Numbered from the stretch's first letter, positions 47,067 to 59,410 are shown. The stretch: DNA of 64,000 nt from Massariosphaeria phaeospora (GCA_011032825.1 JAADJZ010000002.1:2170001-2234000), one strand, 5' to 3'. Translations and numbers: made by a program. The notes: generated from the letters alone by a model not told the origin.

Positions 47067-48411
47067 CTATTTATCCCCGCCGCTCCCTCCCAACACCTCC
47101 AACAAACTCTCCCTCAACGCCTCCTGCGCAACGCCCTTGCCGATCAATACCAACCTCGCCTCTTCTTCACCTCCCGCCACGGCAGTTTTTCCCTCGGTGA
47201 CGTCGTACGTGCTGCGCACGCCCTGCACGAGCAGCACGCGGCCGTCCGTGACGGGTACCCGCCCTTTGAGGCGGTGGATCTCGAAGGCGGAGTGCGGGTG
47301 CGCGGTCGGGAGGGCTTCGTCCCAGAGGATTGAGCGCAGGAAGGTGTCGAGGAGGGGGATTTGTGGGGGGGAAAGGGCGGGGAAGGGGAGGGTTGTGGTG
47401 GTTATGGACTGTGGGTTGTTAGAGGTGTTGGTTGAGAATGAAACGTATAGGTTTGGAAGGGAGGAGGAGAAGGGACCGTGTGACGTGTGCTTACCGGGTC
47501 GAGGTGGCTGTGGCCTTTGCTCGCGAACGAGAGGTCGGCAGCCGACACGTCGTCGTAGGCGTGCAGGTCGAGGACCAGGCCTTCGAGCTGCGGCACTTGG
47601 GTGCGGGTTGTGGTCTGGATGTGCGCGAGGCCGTTGATCGAGCGGATGCGCGTGGTTACGGCGGCGAGCTCTTGCTCAGAGACTAGGTCGGTTTTGTTGA
47701 CGATGATGACGTCCGCATGGCTGATTTGCAGATGCGCCGTCGTCAGCAGCGGGCCGCCGTGTCCCTCATGCCCATCTTCATGCTCATGCTCCTGCTGCCC
47801 CGCCGGCCCATCGCCGTACCCCTCGTCCAGGCTCCGCAGCACATTCTTCGCGTCGACGAGCGTCACGATGCCGTCGAGGAAGATGCTGCTGCCCAGGCCG
47901 TCGTCCAGCCAGAACAGCGGCGCGATGTTGCCCGGGTCGGCCAGCCCCGTCGTCTCCAGCAGGATGTAGTCGAAGGCGCCGCGCTGCTCCATCAGGTTCT
48001 CGATGGCCGCGACGCCGACGTCCTTGACCGAGCAGCAGATGCAGCCATTGGCGAGGGGCACAAAGGGCACGGGGCGCGCGTCCGTCGTGTGCGCCTCGGA
48101 CACGGTGAGCTGCTTTTCGATGTCGATGGCTGCGGCAGTGGGGGGTCAGCGCGTGTGTCCTCGCGTCGGGTGTGGGTGCGTGGGTAGGGCAGGTAGTTAC
48201 AGTCGCCGAATTCGTTGAGGATCACGGCGATCTTCTTGCCGTGCTCTTCGGTGAGGATGTAGTTGAGCAGCGTGGTCTTGCCGGCGCCGAGGTAGCCCGT
48301 CACGATGGTGATGGGCACTTTGGCTGCGGGGGCGGCATCGTCGCTGCTGGGGACGGCGTCTGGCACGTTGTTGTGTGGCACCAGGGTCGGGATCTCGTCG
48401 TCGGCGTCCAT
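47067..48411 (-). CDS. CobW/ZNG1-type G3E GTPase (metal chaperone-like)
   Basis: Minus-strand exons 48411-48201, 48129-47495 and 47408-47067, in phase, give 395 residues. The P-loop GYLGAGKTT is at residues 39-47, followed by ILNEFGDSIDIEKQL. The metal-binding CxCC is at 100-103 (NGCICCSV), ETTGLADP is the Walker-B region, and NKTD the guanine motif. A His/Glu/Gly-rich loop sits at about 184-195 ([13 protein letters not shown]). A CobW C-terminal domain follows ([12 protein letters not shown]). These GTPases deliver metal; the eukaryotic ZNG1 branch hands zinc to methionine aminopeptidase. Zinc is likely but inferred. Confidence 0.9.
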
Positions 48412-48807
48412 GGCGATCCTCTTGACGGCCTAGGAGTTTTTAGAATCAAGTAGACAGTCTGCCTTTACCTTTGCAAAGCCCTACTGTATCCAGTATACTG
48501 GGTAATGTCTAATTAGGGTAGACTTGCTAGGTAGGCACTGGAACCTGGAAAGCGCAAGGCGGGGGTTGTTGTCGTGGGACCTCTGGACGCCCCTGCCCCT
48601 GCCCCTCCTGCTAGCGTCCTGGCATGATTCGAGCCCGACGCGCACCTTCGCGCCCTCTTACCTCTGCAATCTCTACCAAGACAATACCTAGTATACTAGA
48701 TACAGCAGGGCTTTGTAGAGATCGAGGTAGGTTATCCACCTATTGCTGAAATCTCCTAGCCTGTCAAGAGGATCGCCTACTGCCTACTAAAGTCTACCTT
48801 ATCGGCA
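48412..48807. other. Divergent intergenic region
   Basis: Promoter region between the CobW-type gene and the MOB gene or its upstream frame. Nothing else recognised. Confidence 0.45.
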
Positions 48808-49329
48808 ATGAATTATGTCAGCGGGGTGGTGCTCACTAGCGTCCAGCGCGCTTTCCACGACCTCGCGACGCCAGGTTCATCAACGGCGCGCCCGCTCCCA
48901 GCCACCCAACAACCACTCCCCTACGCCCCCGCCATCCCTATCCTCCATTCTACCACCGACAACCTGGCCCGCAAATCGACCCGACAGATTGCACGCGAGT
49001 GCAATTACAGGATCCCAGAAGGACCTTGGGACAACTACACGCCCGTGCCGTGGAGAGAGCAGGCCGCAGCCTACAACGAGCAGCGTGCCCGCGTCAAGGC
49101 TGCTAAGGCGAGGGCAGAGCGCCGACGGCAACGACAATGCGGAGAGGTTCAAGCTCCCCGCGACTCCCTAGCCCCCCGCCGATGGCTGAAGACCAGCTGG
49201 CGCAGGGGCCCAAGTCCCCTGGCCCAGTCTTCAGTAACCTCGACAATGGGGTCTCGAGGAGAATCCGGCCAGGCACGAAGGCAGAAAACATGGCCGATGG
49301 TCCTCCACTGGTGGAGCTCTCGGAAGTAG
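48808..49329 (+). CDS. Possible upstream frame overlapping the MOB gene start
   Basis: A 173-codon frame from a good ATG. The first 105 residues look protein-like: a Pro-rich part, then STRQIARECNYRIPEGPWDNY and a basic helix with many Arg and Lys (RARVKAAKARAERRRQRQ). It runs in another frame over the first MOB exon, and its tail there is probably meaningless. It could be an independent small protein, an alternative N-terminus joined by an unseen intron, or an upstream frame in the MOB transcript. Confidence 0.35.
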   Translation: MNYVSGVVLTSVQRAFHDLATPGSSTARPLPATQQPLPYAPAIPILHSTTDNLARKSTRQIARECNYRIPEGPWDNYTPVPWREQAAAYNEQRARVKAAKARAERRRQRQCGEVQAPRDSLAPRRWLKTSWRRGPSPLAQSSVTSTMGSRGESGQARRQKTWPMVLHWWSSRK

Positions 49330-50520
49330 GTGATTTTCTGGCACGCAAGCTGGAGCTTACTGGGATGGGGCCAAGCCAGTGCTGACGGTATACAACCAAT
49401 ATAGATCGACTCCGCTTTCCAACTCACGGAGCACCTCAAGGCCCTCCACGCTTTCCTCACACACCCGGTCGGCTCGAACAGCACCGTAGCTCTGGATCGC
49501 GAGTCGGCACAAAAGCTCGCCCAACCGCCGGACAATGTTGACAAAACCATATGGCTCTACGAGCTCTGCCGCTTCCTCACGCAAAAGGTCAATGCCGTCG
49601 TCATAGCCCTCTTCGCCGATAGTCCTCCCTGCTCGTCGCTTACGTGCCCCGAGATGCGCGCTTCGGAATGGCAGTACCTCTGCGCTGTCCACGAGCCCCC
49701 CAAGTCCTGCTGCGCGATCGACTACTGCTGCCATACCTTGGACTGGGCCGCCAACTCGCTTGCACTGCCCAAGATATTCCCCTCGAGACTGTCATTGGGG
49801 TCCGACGTGGATGTCCAGCACCAACAAATCAAGCACATGACCAACATCTTCCGACGGGTATACAGAATCTTCGCGCATGCGTGGTTCCAGCACCGTGAGA
49901 TGTTCTGGAAAGTGGAAATGCGGTCTGGGCTGTATGTTCTGTTCAAGACAGTGTGCGATGCCTATGGCTTGATTCCCGAGGACAACTATACGATTCCGCC
50001 AGAGGCAGAGGGCATCGAACCGACTGCGGAGACCCCGATGGCTCCCCCACTGATCCTCCAGCGCGAGCCTTCAGATCCTGGACCACAAGACTCGGAGAAT
50101 TCATCCATCATTGAAGGCGTGACGGAGCACACCTTGTCCACGGCAGGGACTACGAAGCGGCATCGCCACTCGCCATCCGTCGGCGCCACTTCAGTTACTA
50201 CCGTCATGGAGGAGAGCGAAGAGGAGGAGGGTCTGTCGACGAAGGAAGGAAGCCCAACGCAGATTTCAGAAGACTCTGAAGACTACGAGTTTGAAGAGGA
50301 GGATGTCGCCGAGGCCCTTGGGGTTGCTGAGCCGAAGACAAACGAAGATGCCGCTGAGGTGGTCACAGAAGCAGAAGCAGAAGCAGATGCAGACGCAGAT
50401 GCAGAAGTAGATGCAGATGCAGATGCTGTTGAGGTTGCAGACAATCCCCTCGGGGCCGACGAGGCGGAATCGCAAAGCGCAAGTGATGATGCGCAGGAGG
50501 TCGAGACTACACCTGCGTAA
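49182..50520 (+). CDS. mob3: MOB-family protein of the phocein/Mob3 type (STRIPAK)
   Basis: Two exons, 49182-49325 and 49405-50520 (GTAGGT...ATATAG, phase 0), encode 419 residues. The MOB fold covers about residues 45-235: IWLYELCRFLTQKV; zinc ligands in CSSLTCPEM and HAWFQH; EWQYLCAVHEPPKSCCAIDY and KIFPSRLSL, as in phocein (Mob4) rather than Mob1 or Mob2. Fungal MOB3 is a subunit of the STRIPAK complex, which controls hyphal fusion and fruiting. The C-terminal 180 residues are disordered and acidic, with EAEAEADADADAEVDADAD-like repeats. Part of this tail-coding exon is duplicated at 60874-61008. Confidence 0.88.
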
Positions 50521-52810
50521 GGGGATGGGAGGATAGCTACCTAGCTTAGATGCGAATGTCATTCCTATGAGCCTTGCCTCACAACCAGTAATCATTCTTC
50601 GACTTGTTACGTGATGAAGCCGTATAAGATAAAAGCATTGCACACCCCTGTATGCTCGCTATTGGCCAGCATGCGCACGTGTGACGGGCCAGCAACGAGT
50701 CGGTCACGGTTCGGTTAGCTGCGGGCGGCCATGGCCATGCACGGCACGTCACGTCACGTACAGGACGCCCCCACAATTATAAAGTCGGGCTTGGCTTGGC
50801 CTTTGCTTTGCTGCAGTTCAGATCGTGATGGGGTGCAGCTGAGCGGAAAGCAGTGGATCTGGGAAAGGAAAAGGAAAGAGAGGGGGTGCAGGTTTAGGAG
50901 GGGTGGAGCTGGAAAGTAGGCAGGCACGTGTGATGAGTAGTACCTACCTAGGTAGGCGGTAATGCACAGGGCTGCAGCACAACCGCTTGTTCACTGTCAA
51001 ACCATCTGCACGCAAACAGCGAAGAAGCGATGAACGAACGCAAGTTCTCTCGAGAAACAGGGACATTTCTACGCTTTCTGGCCGTGGTCGAACATGTTGT
51101 GGATGCAGCTAAACCTGGAGCAGTGCTAGCCCCGTGACGACGCTCGCGGCTCGCAGCTCGCAGCATTCTACGCGGGACTCCCGCATTAAGTTTCGAGTTT
51201 GGAGGGTGCACTGCACTGTAATGCATGCACTGTGTAGCAGCTTCCTGTTTCTGCTTTCTTCAGGAATCTGGACATCAAGTAGCTACGTAGACGGCGTAAA
51301 GCATTACAGCAGAATATACCATCTCCAGGCTGTCTTCTTGGCCTTTGGTTGTGACAAGCATTGAATTGCTGACTGACTTGCGCATCCCCGCGGCTGCGAG
51401 TGTCGAGTCGCCCACGGCCGCCGCCCCCCACGCTGCAACTCAACTCGCTTCTCCACGCTTTACTTTGCGGGCTGCAGGTCGCGCGCAGAACGGTGCTGCA
51501 ACTCGGCCCTGGCGGTAGTGGTCTAGCCAGCAAGGCATTAGCCATCGCATCGCATCGCATCGCAGCACATCTCGGGGTGCATTGCTGTTCCGCCCTTATA
51601 CCACATTATGGACGGCGCAGGACTGGAATTCATTACTGAGTTGATGACGGGGTCAGGCAGAGGCAGGCGCCGAAAGCTACCCCTCTTTTAGCCCTGCCCG
51701 TGCCTGCCCGTCATCAGCGGCCAGCGGCTTCCCAAGTCCACGGCGTGCACACCGCGTCAGAGTGAGGGCGTGTCGAGTCGCAGTCGCAGTCGCAGGGCGG
51801 CACCAAGGCTTCGGCTTCGTCGAGGTCGTTCGCAACAACAACTGGGTGGGCACCCAATTTATCACCGGCACCGGCACCGGCACCGGCAGCCCGTCGCGGC
51901 GGGTGATGGCGCGCCCCTCTTATCGCGGCTACAGCGGAGATCTCGTCTTCCCGGCTCTTGCCTCGGGCTGTGCTTGGCCGTCGCCGTCCCAGTGGCAGCC
52001 AGTGCCCGCCTGCCAGTGCCAACCTGCGCGCATCGAGGTCTTGCAGTGCACGGGTCACGGGCCCCCAGCCCCGGCTCTCCCACTCCCACTCCCACCCCCC
52101 ATATCCACTCTATCCACCCCCATCTTCCTCCCTCCGCCGCACGCCTCTCCGAGCTTGTGCTCCAGCTTGTCTCTCTTCCCCACGTCTTCCTGCTGTCCGC
52201 ATCCGGCCCAGCAGTCAACCATCCGCCAGCCTGCTCCCGACGCCGCCCAGCCGCCGCACGTTCGTCGTCACGTCCCCGGTCCCGCCGCCGCAGCCAGTGA
52301 GCGCTCGCGTCCTGCAGGTCATCTTCTGGCGGCGGAGCAGTCCGACGAGCGATTACCTGAGTAAATCGCTCCCCAGCACATCACGCACCCCTCCACCTCC
52401 ACGCGCGCCCCCAACGACCCCGTAGCCAACCCAGCCTCCCATCTGCGCTCCGCCAGCGACTCGACGTCGCCATCGTCGTCCCACAAGCACCACGGCACCG
52501 GTACCTCCCTGTCCGGCTCGCCAGTCCCAGTCCCGTGACCTCGCCCACCTGCCCGCTGGCCTGTTTGAGCTTTGCCCGCCACACGTTTCTTTTTCCGCCG
52601 CCGTCCTGTGCAACCCGCCTTTGCTGTGATCGAGAACCTCTTAGCATGCGCGCCGACCTCCGAAAGCCTCACGTCGTTGACTAACACCAACCTCACTTGT
52701 GGCAGTCGAACACGCGAGCTGCCCGCCACCCAGGCTACACAGAAGCTCGCTTTCGCCGCCGACGCGCACCGCCGCCCTTTGCACTCTACATCGTCCCTGC
52801 TCGGCCGGCG
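50521..52810. other. Long intergenic region and probable 5' leader of the C2H2 regulator
   Basis: About 2.3 kb without a supported gene; the right half is GC- and Pro-codon-rich but its frames contradict each other. Short runs: ATCGC at about 51543-51562 and CACCGG at about 51863-51889. Long leaders are common for fungal regulators. Confidence 0.45.
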
Positions 52811-55800
52811 ATGACGGCGCAAATCCTACCAATGCACGCAGGGCACGCGCCAGACTTTGGCAAGATTCAGACGCAGTTTCCTCAGAAGATGGACACCTCG
52901 AGCGGTGCCACTGAGCCGCCGACACCCGCGTCTCCAGACCAGGACCACGACCACGATCATGATCACGATCACGACGAGAGCAGAGGCCGTCGGCGCGACA
53001 GAGAAGACGACGATGAAACTGGGGATGGTGCAGACGGCGGCGATGCAACGGGGGGGTCGAGGAAGAGGAGGAGAAGCCGGAAAGGCATGGACAAGAAGTT
53101 TGAGTGTCCACACGAGGGATGCGGGAAGAGCTACTCGAGGGCGGAGCATCTCTACCGACACCAGCTGAATCGTAAGTCACGCACAACTTTCTGTTTGCCC
53201 AGGGACTTGTACTTCCCAACTGTCGTTCCCATGTGCGCAAAACTCAAACTAATCATCACCTCGCATTACAGACAATCCGAAACAAATCTACCACTGCGAC
53301 TTTCCCGAATGCCACCGCTCCTTCGTCCGACAAGACCTCTGCGCGCGACACAAGGAAAGACATACGGCGCGGGGCTCTCAATTGCTGCGCAAAGACACCT
53401 TCATGCACAACCTTAATCCCATCGTCACAGCAGCAATGGCCCCGAAGGACGGACCGCTAAAGCTTGCTAGCATTAAGAACACCCGCCCGGTACAATCAAG
53501 CCCCAGCGCTTTTCCTAGAAGCCCAACTAAAGCGCACCAGGTACGGCAAGGGCCACCGGAGCGGTCCTTTGCCCTGCAGTCCCCTGCATCTGCCGTCACG
53601 GCTTCTTCTGCCACCGCTACTCAGATGTCGCCGCCACATCTCCATTCCCCCGCTTCCAACATCGGTAGACAAGACTCACTTCATAGGGCAGGCAGCGACG
53701 AATCATACCGCAGTGTTCCAGACAGTAACCCCTATGACATGGTCGCCCAGGGCTCTGGGAACTTTGCACCCCCACCACGCCCCTCCACATTCAGTAGCTT
53801 CAATGGACCCCAGCAGCCGCACCACCACAGCCCGCATATGAACAATGCCAATTTCCAACGCCCAGAATTGCGCACACAGACTTCGAACTTGTCATCGTAT
53901 GGTACGAGCTCGCCTTATACTTCCGCAACCACACCCTCTCAATCATACCCCCCTTCGGCGGTGCCTACTACCTATCAGAACAACGCCCCAAGCAGTTACC
54001 AGACACAGGGGAGTTTTCCACCATTATCGACCTTGCCGCCGCCAGAGTATCCCCCGCAAGCTGATGCTCCTGTCCCGAGAGAGCAGGATAGCCAGTACTA
54101 CAACGGCGCCTCTGGACATACTCCCATGAACGGCGTGGAGACTACCTCTCAAATGAATTCGAGGATGAACAGTGTCTCTGATGCCATTCTAGAGACTACC
54201 CCGTCATATGCCATGCCCATGTTTGGTGGAGAAGGCTATAGTAGGTCTCCGTTTGCTATGGCGGATGACTTCGCCGCATGGCTGTTCAATGATTCCAACT
54301 TCGGTCCGGGCGCCTCGCCAATGGGATACCCCGCCGGATCCGGTAGTGTTGGTGGTACGGCGGGTAGCGCATCCTCGCAAATCGGTCTGCAGGCACCATA
54401 CTTCAACTACGATCCAGCTGTAGCTGGCTACTACAACAATCCGGCACCCCCATCACATCCCATGGCTGTCCATAGCATTCTAGACACTTCGCTGCCTGAG
54501 ACCGTCCTCTCCGAGGATAAGCGCAAAGACTTGCTGGACCTCATTGGCGGCCGCTTCAACGAGACGGATCATGCGCCGGTCAAGAAGCAAAAAGACGACA
54601 TTTTCGAAGGTAACAAAGATGACGACAGCCATGTCTTGAGTCTCCATATGATGCAGACGTATATCAGTTCGTACTGGGTGCACTTTCATCCGCAGCTCCC
54701 AATCCTGCACAAGCCGACCTTCAACGCGGCGGCCTGTCCGGATCTACTGCTGCTGTCTATTATGTGTCTCGGAGCCTCATGTCTGGAGAAAAGTTACGGC
54801 CACGAGGTGACCCAGGCGTCGGCTGCGGTGTCCAGTTTTCTAGCCTGGCACCTCCGGTGGGAAATCTTCATGGACGCGGACTTCCGCCCGCCCGCCAAGT
54901 TGTGGATCTTCCAAGCGCTTCTGTTGCTTGAAGTCTTCGAGAAGATGTACTCGACACGGCCGCTGCACGAACGCGCGCATATCCACCACGCGACGACGTT
55001 GACGCTGATGCGGCGCGGCAGTTCTCTGATCGGTAGGTCCGCCATGGACTCCCCACCAAGCGTAAAGGACAGCAAGGGTAGCGGTGCAGCTGGTGGCGCG
55101 AACAGTCCGGACGAATGGTGGAACCATTGGATTACAAACGAGGCCACGAGGCGAGCCGCGTTCGGGGCGTTTGTCATCGACAGCATCCACGCAACCATGT
55201 TCGGGCATTCTGCGGTGATGGTTGCACACGAGATGCGCCTGCCGCTTCCATGCGACGAGGCGCTATGGTCAGCTACCAGCAGTTCAGAGGTTGGCAGAGT
55301 GGAGGCGAGCTTGCATTCCAACGGCATCAAGCAGACTACCTTCTTAGACGGCTTAAAGAAGACATTGAACGGACAAACCGTGAGAACAAATTCTTTTGGC
55401 AGGACCATTCTAATGGCAGGCCTGTTGAGTGTATCTTGGCACATGAACCAGCGAGATCTGCAAGTCAGTTCCTTGGGGGTTTCACAGGCTCTCGGAGGAC
55501 GCGATAAGTGGAGAGGATCGTTGACACGCGCGTTCGACCACTGGAAACAAGACTTCGACACATCACTGTCCCGTCCGAACGATTTGACGGCGCCCAACGC
55601 ATATACCTATTCGAACGGCTCGGCCGATGACAACATCTACGAATCGCGCACGGTCCTTCACCATTTGGCTCATATGGCCATGCATGTGGACATAGTCGAT
55701 TGCCAGATCTATGCTGGTGCGACTAGACTGCTCGGCCGGTCAATAACACCGCAGGACTACAATGGGGCCCAACGAAGGATGAAGGAAGCCTGGGCTCCGA

Positions 55801-56267
55801 CAGCACGGGCTCGAGATGCGACCTTCTACGCTCTCCGGTTCCTGTCGAATGTTATGATTCCACGTGAGCACGACGTGGTACCAGGGCATAACGGCCCATC
55901 AACACGCTATTACAACGCCCGCGACGACTATCTGCTCAACCGACCTTGGGTGTTGTATTTCGCTACGCTCATTGTATGGTCGTATGGCTATGCTTTGGAC
56001 GGCCCGGTCAAATCGCCATACCAGCTTCCAAAGTACGAGGACAAGGTCCAGGACATGGTACGCTACTTGCATAGAGTCGGCGGGGTGCGCGCGCCAGACG
56101 ACCTGGCGAAGCTTCCGGACCGGAACGCCTGCTTGGGCCTGTTGGTCATCATGCGCGATAACTTCAAGAAGACGAGGTGGGAGTTGCTGCACGAGGCGAG
56201 CAACCTGCTGACCAAGTGCATCGACATGCTCGTCCCCGGCGCAGGGCCGGGGGCGATGACTCTGTAA
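52811..56267 (+). CDS. C2H2 zinc-finger and fungal_trans transcription regulator
   Basis: Two exons, 52811-53171 and 53272-56267 (GTAAGT...TTACAG), give 1,118 residues. An Asp/His run (QDHDHDHDHDHDHDE) and a basic KRRRRSRK-type stretch precede two C2H2 fingers: FECPHEGCGKSYSRAEHLYRH at about 98-118 and YHCDFPECHRSFVRQDLCARH at about 127-147. The intron splits the linker between them. A Ser/Pro/Tyr-rich region to about 490 follows, then the fungal_trans (middle homology) domain: MMQTYISSYWVHFHPQLPILHKPTF, later RRAAFGAFVIDSIHATMFGH. This C2H2 plus fungal_trans layout is a known Pezizomycotina class. Targets unknown. Confidence 0.88.
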
Positions 56268-56987
56268 TGGATGTTTGAGATGTGCGCTTCGGGCGCTGAT
56301 TTGGTGCTGTTCTGCTGTTTGTTTGTTTCGAGCGCTGCAGATTGGATATGTGATCACGAGGACTACGGCATTTTCTCTTCGCTTTTCTCTCCAGCCTTGC
56401 CTTTCTGGTGGTGGAACTGTTGATGATGTTTGCGTGCGATTCAGCGGGTTCTAACTAAAGGAGTGTCTGGGTTCTGTTCTGTTATGATTATTGCGTGTAT
56501 ATATAGGGATCTCTGTTGTTTTGAAGTTGGAAGGGGACTTGGGGTGGGCGGATGGATGGATAGAAAAGTTGTTGGCATGCATGTAGAGATGAGATGGGGT
56601 CGGGTCGGGTCAGGTCAGGTCGCACGGGGAGGGTTGGTTAGTTGATTGACTTGCCGTTGCGGAGAATTTATACCCTGGGTGGTTTGTGTTTTTTCACAAA
56701 TGCTGAGCACTACGATTGAACATAACAAGTGATTTGTTGTATTTAAGTCAAGTTTTGAATGGGATTGGTATTGGTATCTGGGTAGGAGAGCAGGTCGAAG
56801 CTTTTGCCAAGACTGTTGGGGCTAATGCGTTATTGGGATAGCGTACACACTAGTCCCCGACTCGACCTAACTTCAACTCGACACCTTGTCGTCTGCGAAA
56901 TCTTATATCTATTTACCGTTAGTTGTTCACCCCCTTGTCCTGAATAACATCCTACAATTTCTTCATTGACATCCACACACATACGAC
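56268..56987. other. Intergenic region with a GGTCR run
   Basis: 3' flank of the regulator. A short pentamer run of GGTCG/GGTCA lies at about 56598-56620, the same type as at 20046. Nothing else recognised. Confidence 0.5.
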
Positions 56988-57869
56988 ATGTCTCCGTCGT
57001 CATCGACGACGCCCAATCTGGCCGTGTCGTCCTCGTCGTCCAAAGTGTCGCCGATATGGAGCCGGAAGAAGGATTTGGTGTATTTGGTGTTCTTTTTGGT
57101 CCATGGGGTGGTTATGCTGGGTGAGTGAGTGAGTGTGTGTGTGTGTGTGTGAGGAGGAAGGGGGAGGGAGGGGACGTCGGTGCTAGGTGCTTGGTGCTTC
57201 GTCTCGGAGATGACAAGCCGTGGCGGGTTTTCTGATAAGTGCTGGAAACGAAAGAGATAGACTGTGGTTTCCATCGGGTCGGCCATGCATTATACCAATG
57301 CGTTTACAGACGGCGACTGATTTTCTATCGACTAGGCTTCGACCTCACGCACTACTATCCCGCGGCCGTGAAACCCGGCTGGATGACCGGCGTGCGTACT
57401 TGGTATGTCGCTACGTACGGCGATCGCTTCTTCTACAACCCGCCGTAAGCCTTTCACCCCTTCCCCTCCCCCCACCCCGTTTTCACCCTTCCCTCCCCCG
57501 CCATTCTCCCTCCCTCCTAACTCCCCACCCAGCTCCTTCTTCCCCCTCTACTCCCTCCTCGAACTGCTCTTCCACCTGCCCCTCACCCTCTGGCTCATGC
57601 CCGCGCTGCTTCGCAACGACCCGCGCACGCCGCTCGCGCTGCTGGTCTTCAGTCTCGAGACGACGGTTACCACCATGACGTGCTTGGCCGAGATGTGGGG
57701 GTGGGAGGAGCTGAGTAGCGCGCAGAGGGGATGGGGAGGGTTGGGCGGCATGTATGGGGCGTATGTGGTGGTTGCTGTGTTTATGGGCGTGGATGCTTGG
57801 GCGAGGTTGGAGAGGGTTGTTGCGAGGGCGAATGGGGGGGTTGAGCCGGTGGCGAAGAAGGAGCTTTGA
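56988..57869 (+). CDS. EXPERA-domain (TMEM97/sigma-2-like) membrane protein
   Basis: Three exons, 56988-57120, 57336-57444 and 57533-57869, in phase, give 192 residues. Intron 1 (215 nt) opens with GTGAGT copies and a GT run. Four predicted membrane helices: KKDLVYLVFFLVHGVVMLG; then after FDLTHYYPAAVKPGW and RFFYNPP the helices SSFFPLYSLLELLFHLPLTL, PLALLVFSLETTVTTMTCLAEM and GMYGAYVVVAVFMGVDAW. This matches the EXPERA superfamily (EBP, TM6SF, TMEM97), linked to sterol binding or isomerisation in the ER. Catalytic activity is not claimed. Confidence 0.8.
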
Positions 57870-58231
57870 GAGGAGGGGCGAAAGGGAGGGAGGGGGAGAG
57901 GGGGGTGATGGAGCTGGTTTGATTTGGTATGCATGTTTGATGCTGGATACGCTGAGCGCAGACAGCGCATCCGTGGCAGAGTCGTTTCTATCGGCATCCG
58001 CGGTCCGGCAAGAGCAGTAATGATGACCACGCAGCTGGAAACACTTGCATGTAGGATAGCACGTGGATAGGTAGCGCGCGGGGCAAGACACGGACGAGCT
58101 ATGGTACCACACACACCGCATGTAACAAACAGTCCAGTCCAGTTCAGTTCAGTTCAGTTCAATTCAGTTCAGTCCAATCCTTCCTCACCGCCACATCTCC
58201 ATCTGCTTACTCACCGGCAGTATTCAGGTCC
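57870..58231. repeat. Left flank of the cassette array, with a TTCAG pentamer run
   Basis: 3' flank of the EXPERA gene. A TTCAG microsatellite (complement AACTG class) fills about 58131-58174, immediately before the first cassette. Confidence 0.65.
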
Positions 58232-58541
58232 GTATATAAGCCCCTCGAATCTCGCTATTTTCCTCCTCTTCTTCTTTTTCTTTTACACTTCTTCGTCGCA
58301 GTCTACGACGGGACTTCTAAAACTCCTGGCAACATTCTTCATGGGTTCGGAGTTGGGCGGGCGGTGGAAAAATTGACGAGATATGGCGATCATGGCAGAG
58401 TGGGTTGGTTTTGGGGCGGTGTAGCCATGGTGATGATGGTGAGAGTTAATGATGCTGAACATCTGCACACACACACAGACACACACATGTTCACGGATGG
58501 TTTGCGCGTTAGCGCTTCGAGATAAGGGAATAGATGGAGAG
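58232..58541 (+). repeat. Cassette 1
   Basis: TATA box 58232, a tract ending in CGCAG, TCTAAAA, ATGGG at 58341 (109 after the TATA start). The frame encodes 11 residues. A CA run lies in the distal part at about 58470-58490. Confidence 0.6.
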
Positions 58542-58807
58542 GTATATAAGCCCCCCCTCTCTTTGCCCTCTCTTTGCCCTCTCTACGAATTTCTTCTTCC
58601 ACTACGACTGCGCATCCATCTGCTTGATGCTATCTAAAAACTAGCACCAATCCAGTCCATGAGGATTTTCCTCCGTTGATTGAAACTAGAAATACACGCA
58701 TCCATGGAGTGGAGCAGGGTTTTCGGGGCGTCGAGTTTGTGTTACGAGGTGGAGTCGGTGATGTTGAGTATCTACACTCCACCTATCAACAATCCTCAAA
58801 GCAAAAA
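58542..58807 (+). repeat. Cassette 2
   Basis: GTATATAAG followed by seven C, CTCTACG tract, ATCTAAAAA, CCATGAGGATTTTC at 58659. Distal TTGAGTATCTAC at about 58764. Confidence 0.65.
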
Positions 58808-59112
58808 GCATATAAGCCCCTCTCCCTTCTCACCCCCACCGCTTTCTCTCTTTTCTTACCCTACGCTTCAATCTGCATGCATTATGCTGTCTAAAAACAA
58901 GCATTCCCCTACATGATGGAGATTGTCTTTTCGTGGCTTTGGAAAATAAGACAGGTGTTGGGAATGGAGTAAGGGTTAGGTTTGGCTGCGTTTAAGATGG
59001 GTGGTAGGGGATTGAGAGGGCGATAGTGGTGAGGCCAGTGGTGAAGAGTATATGCGCGCTGTAATAGAATAGTGGATGTAAAGGAGGGTAAAGTGAGTGG
59101 CTGGGTAGGTGG
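58808..59112 (+). repeat. Cassette 3
   Basis: GCATATAAGCCCC, CTACGCTTC tract, GTCTAAAAAC, ATGGAGATTGTC at 58916. Frame of about 17 residues. Confidence 0.6.
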
Positions 59113-59410
59113 GTATATAAGCCCCCTCTTGTTGTTCACTCTACGCTTCTTTATTGCTACATTATAGGCGCGCGAGTTCGCTGACTCTAAAAAGTATGAG
59201 CACATCCAATACATGGGGATTTTCGCTGTGCGTTTGGAAAAGAGGACTAGTCTCGTTCATGGGGGAAGGGGTTTGTGATACTGTTTGGCGTTGGTGTAAG
59301 AAAACGGGGATAGTCGTAGTAATGATGGTGATGATAGTGATAAGGAGAGGATGCTTAACATCTGCGCTTTGGACGTGTCACGTGGACGTCAAAATAGGTA
59401 AAGTAGGTGG
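59113..59410 (+). repeat. Cassette 4
   Basis: GTATATAAGCCCCC, ACTCTACGCTTCTTT tract ending TATAG, GCGAGTTCGCTGACTCTAAAA shared with cassette 5, ATGGGGATTTTC at 59213. Confidence 0.7.
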
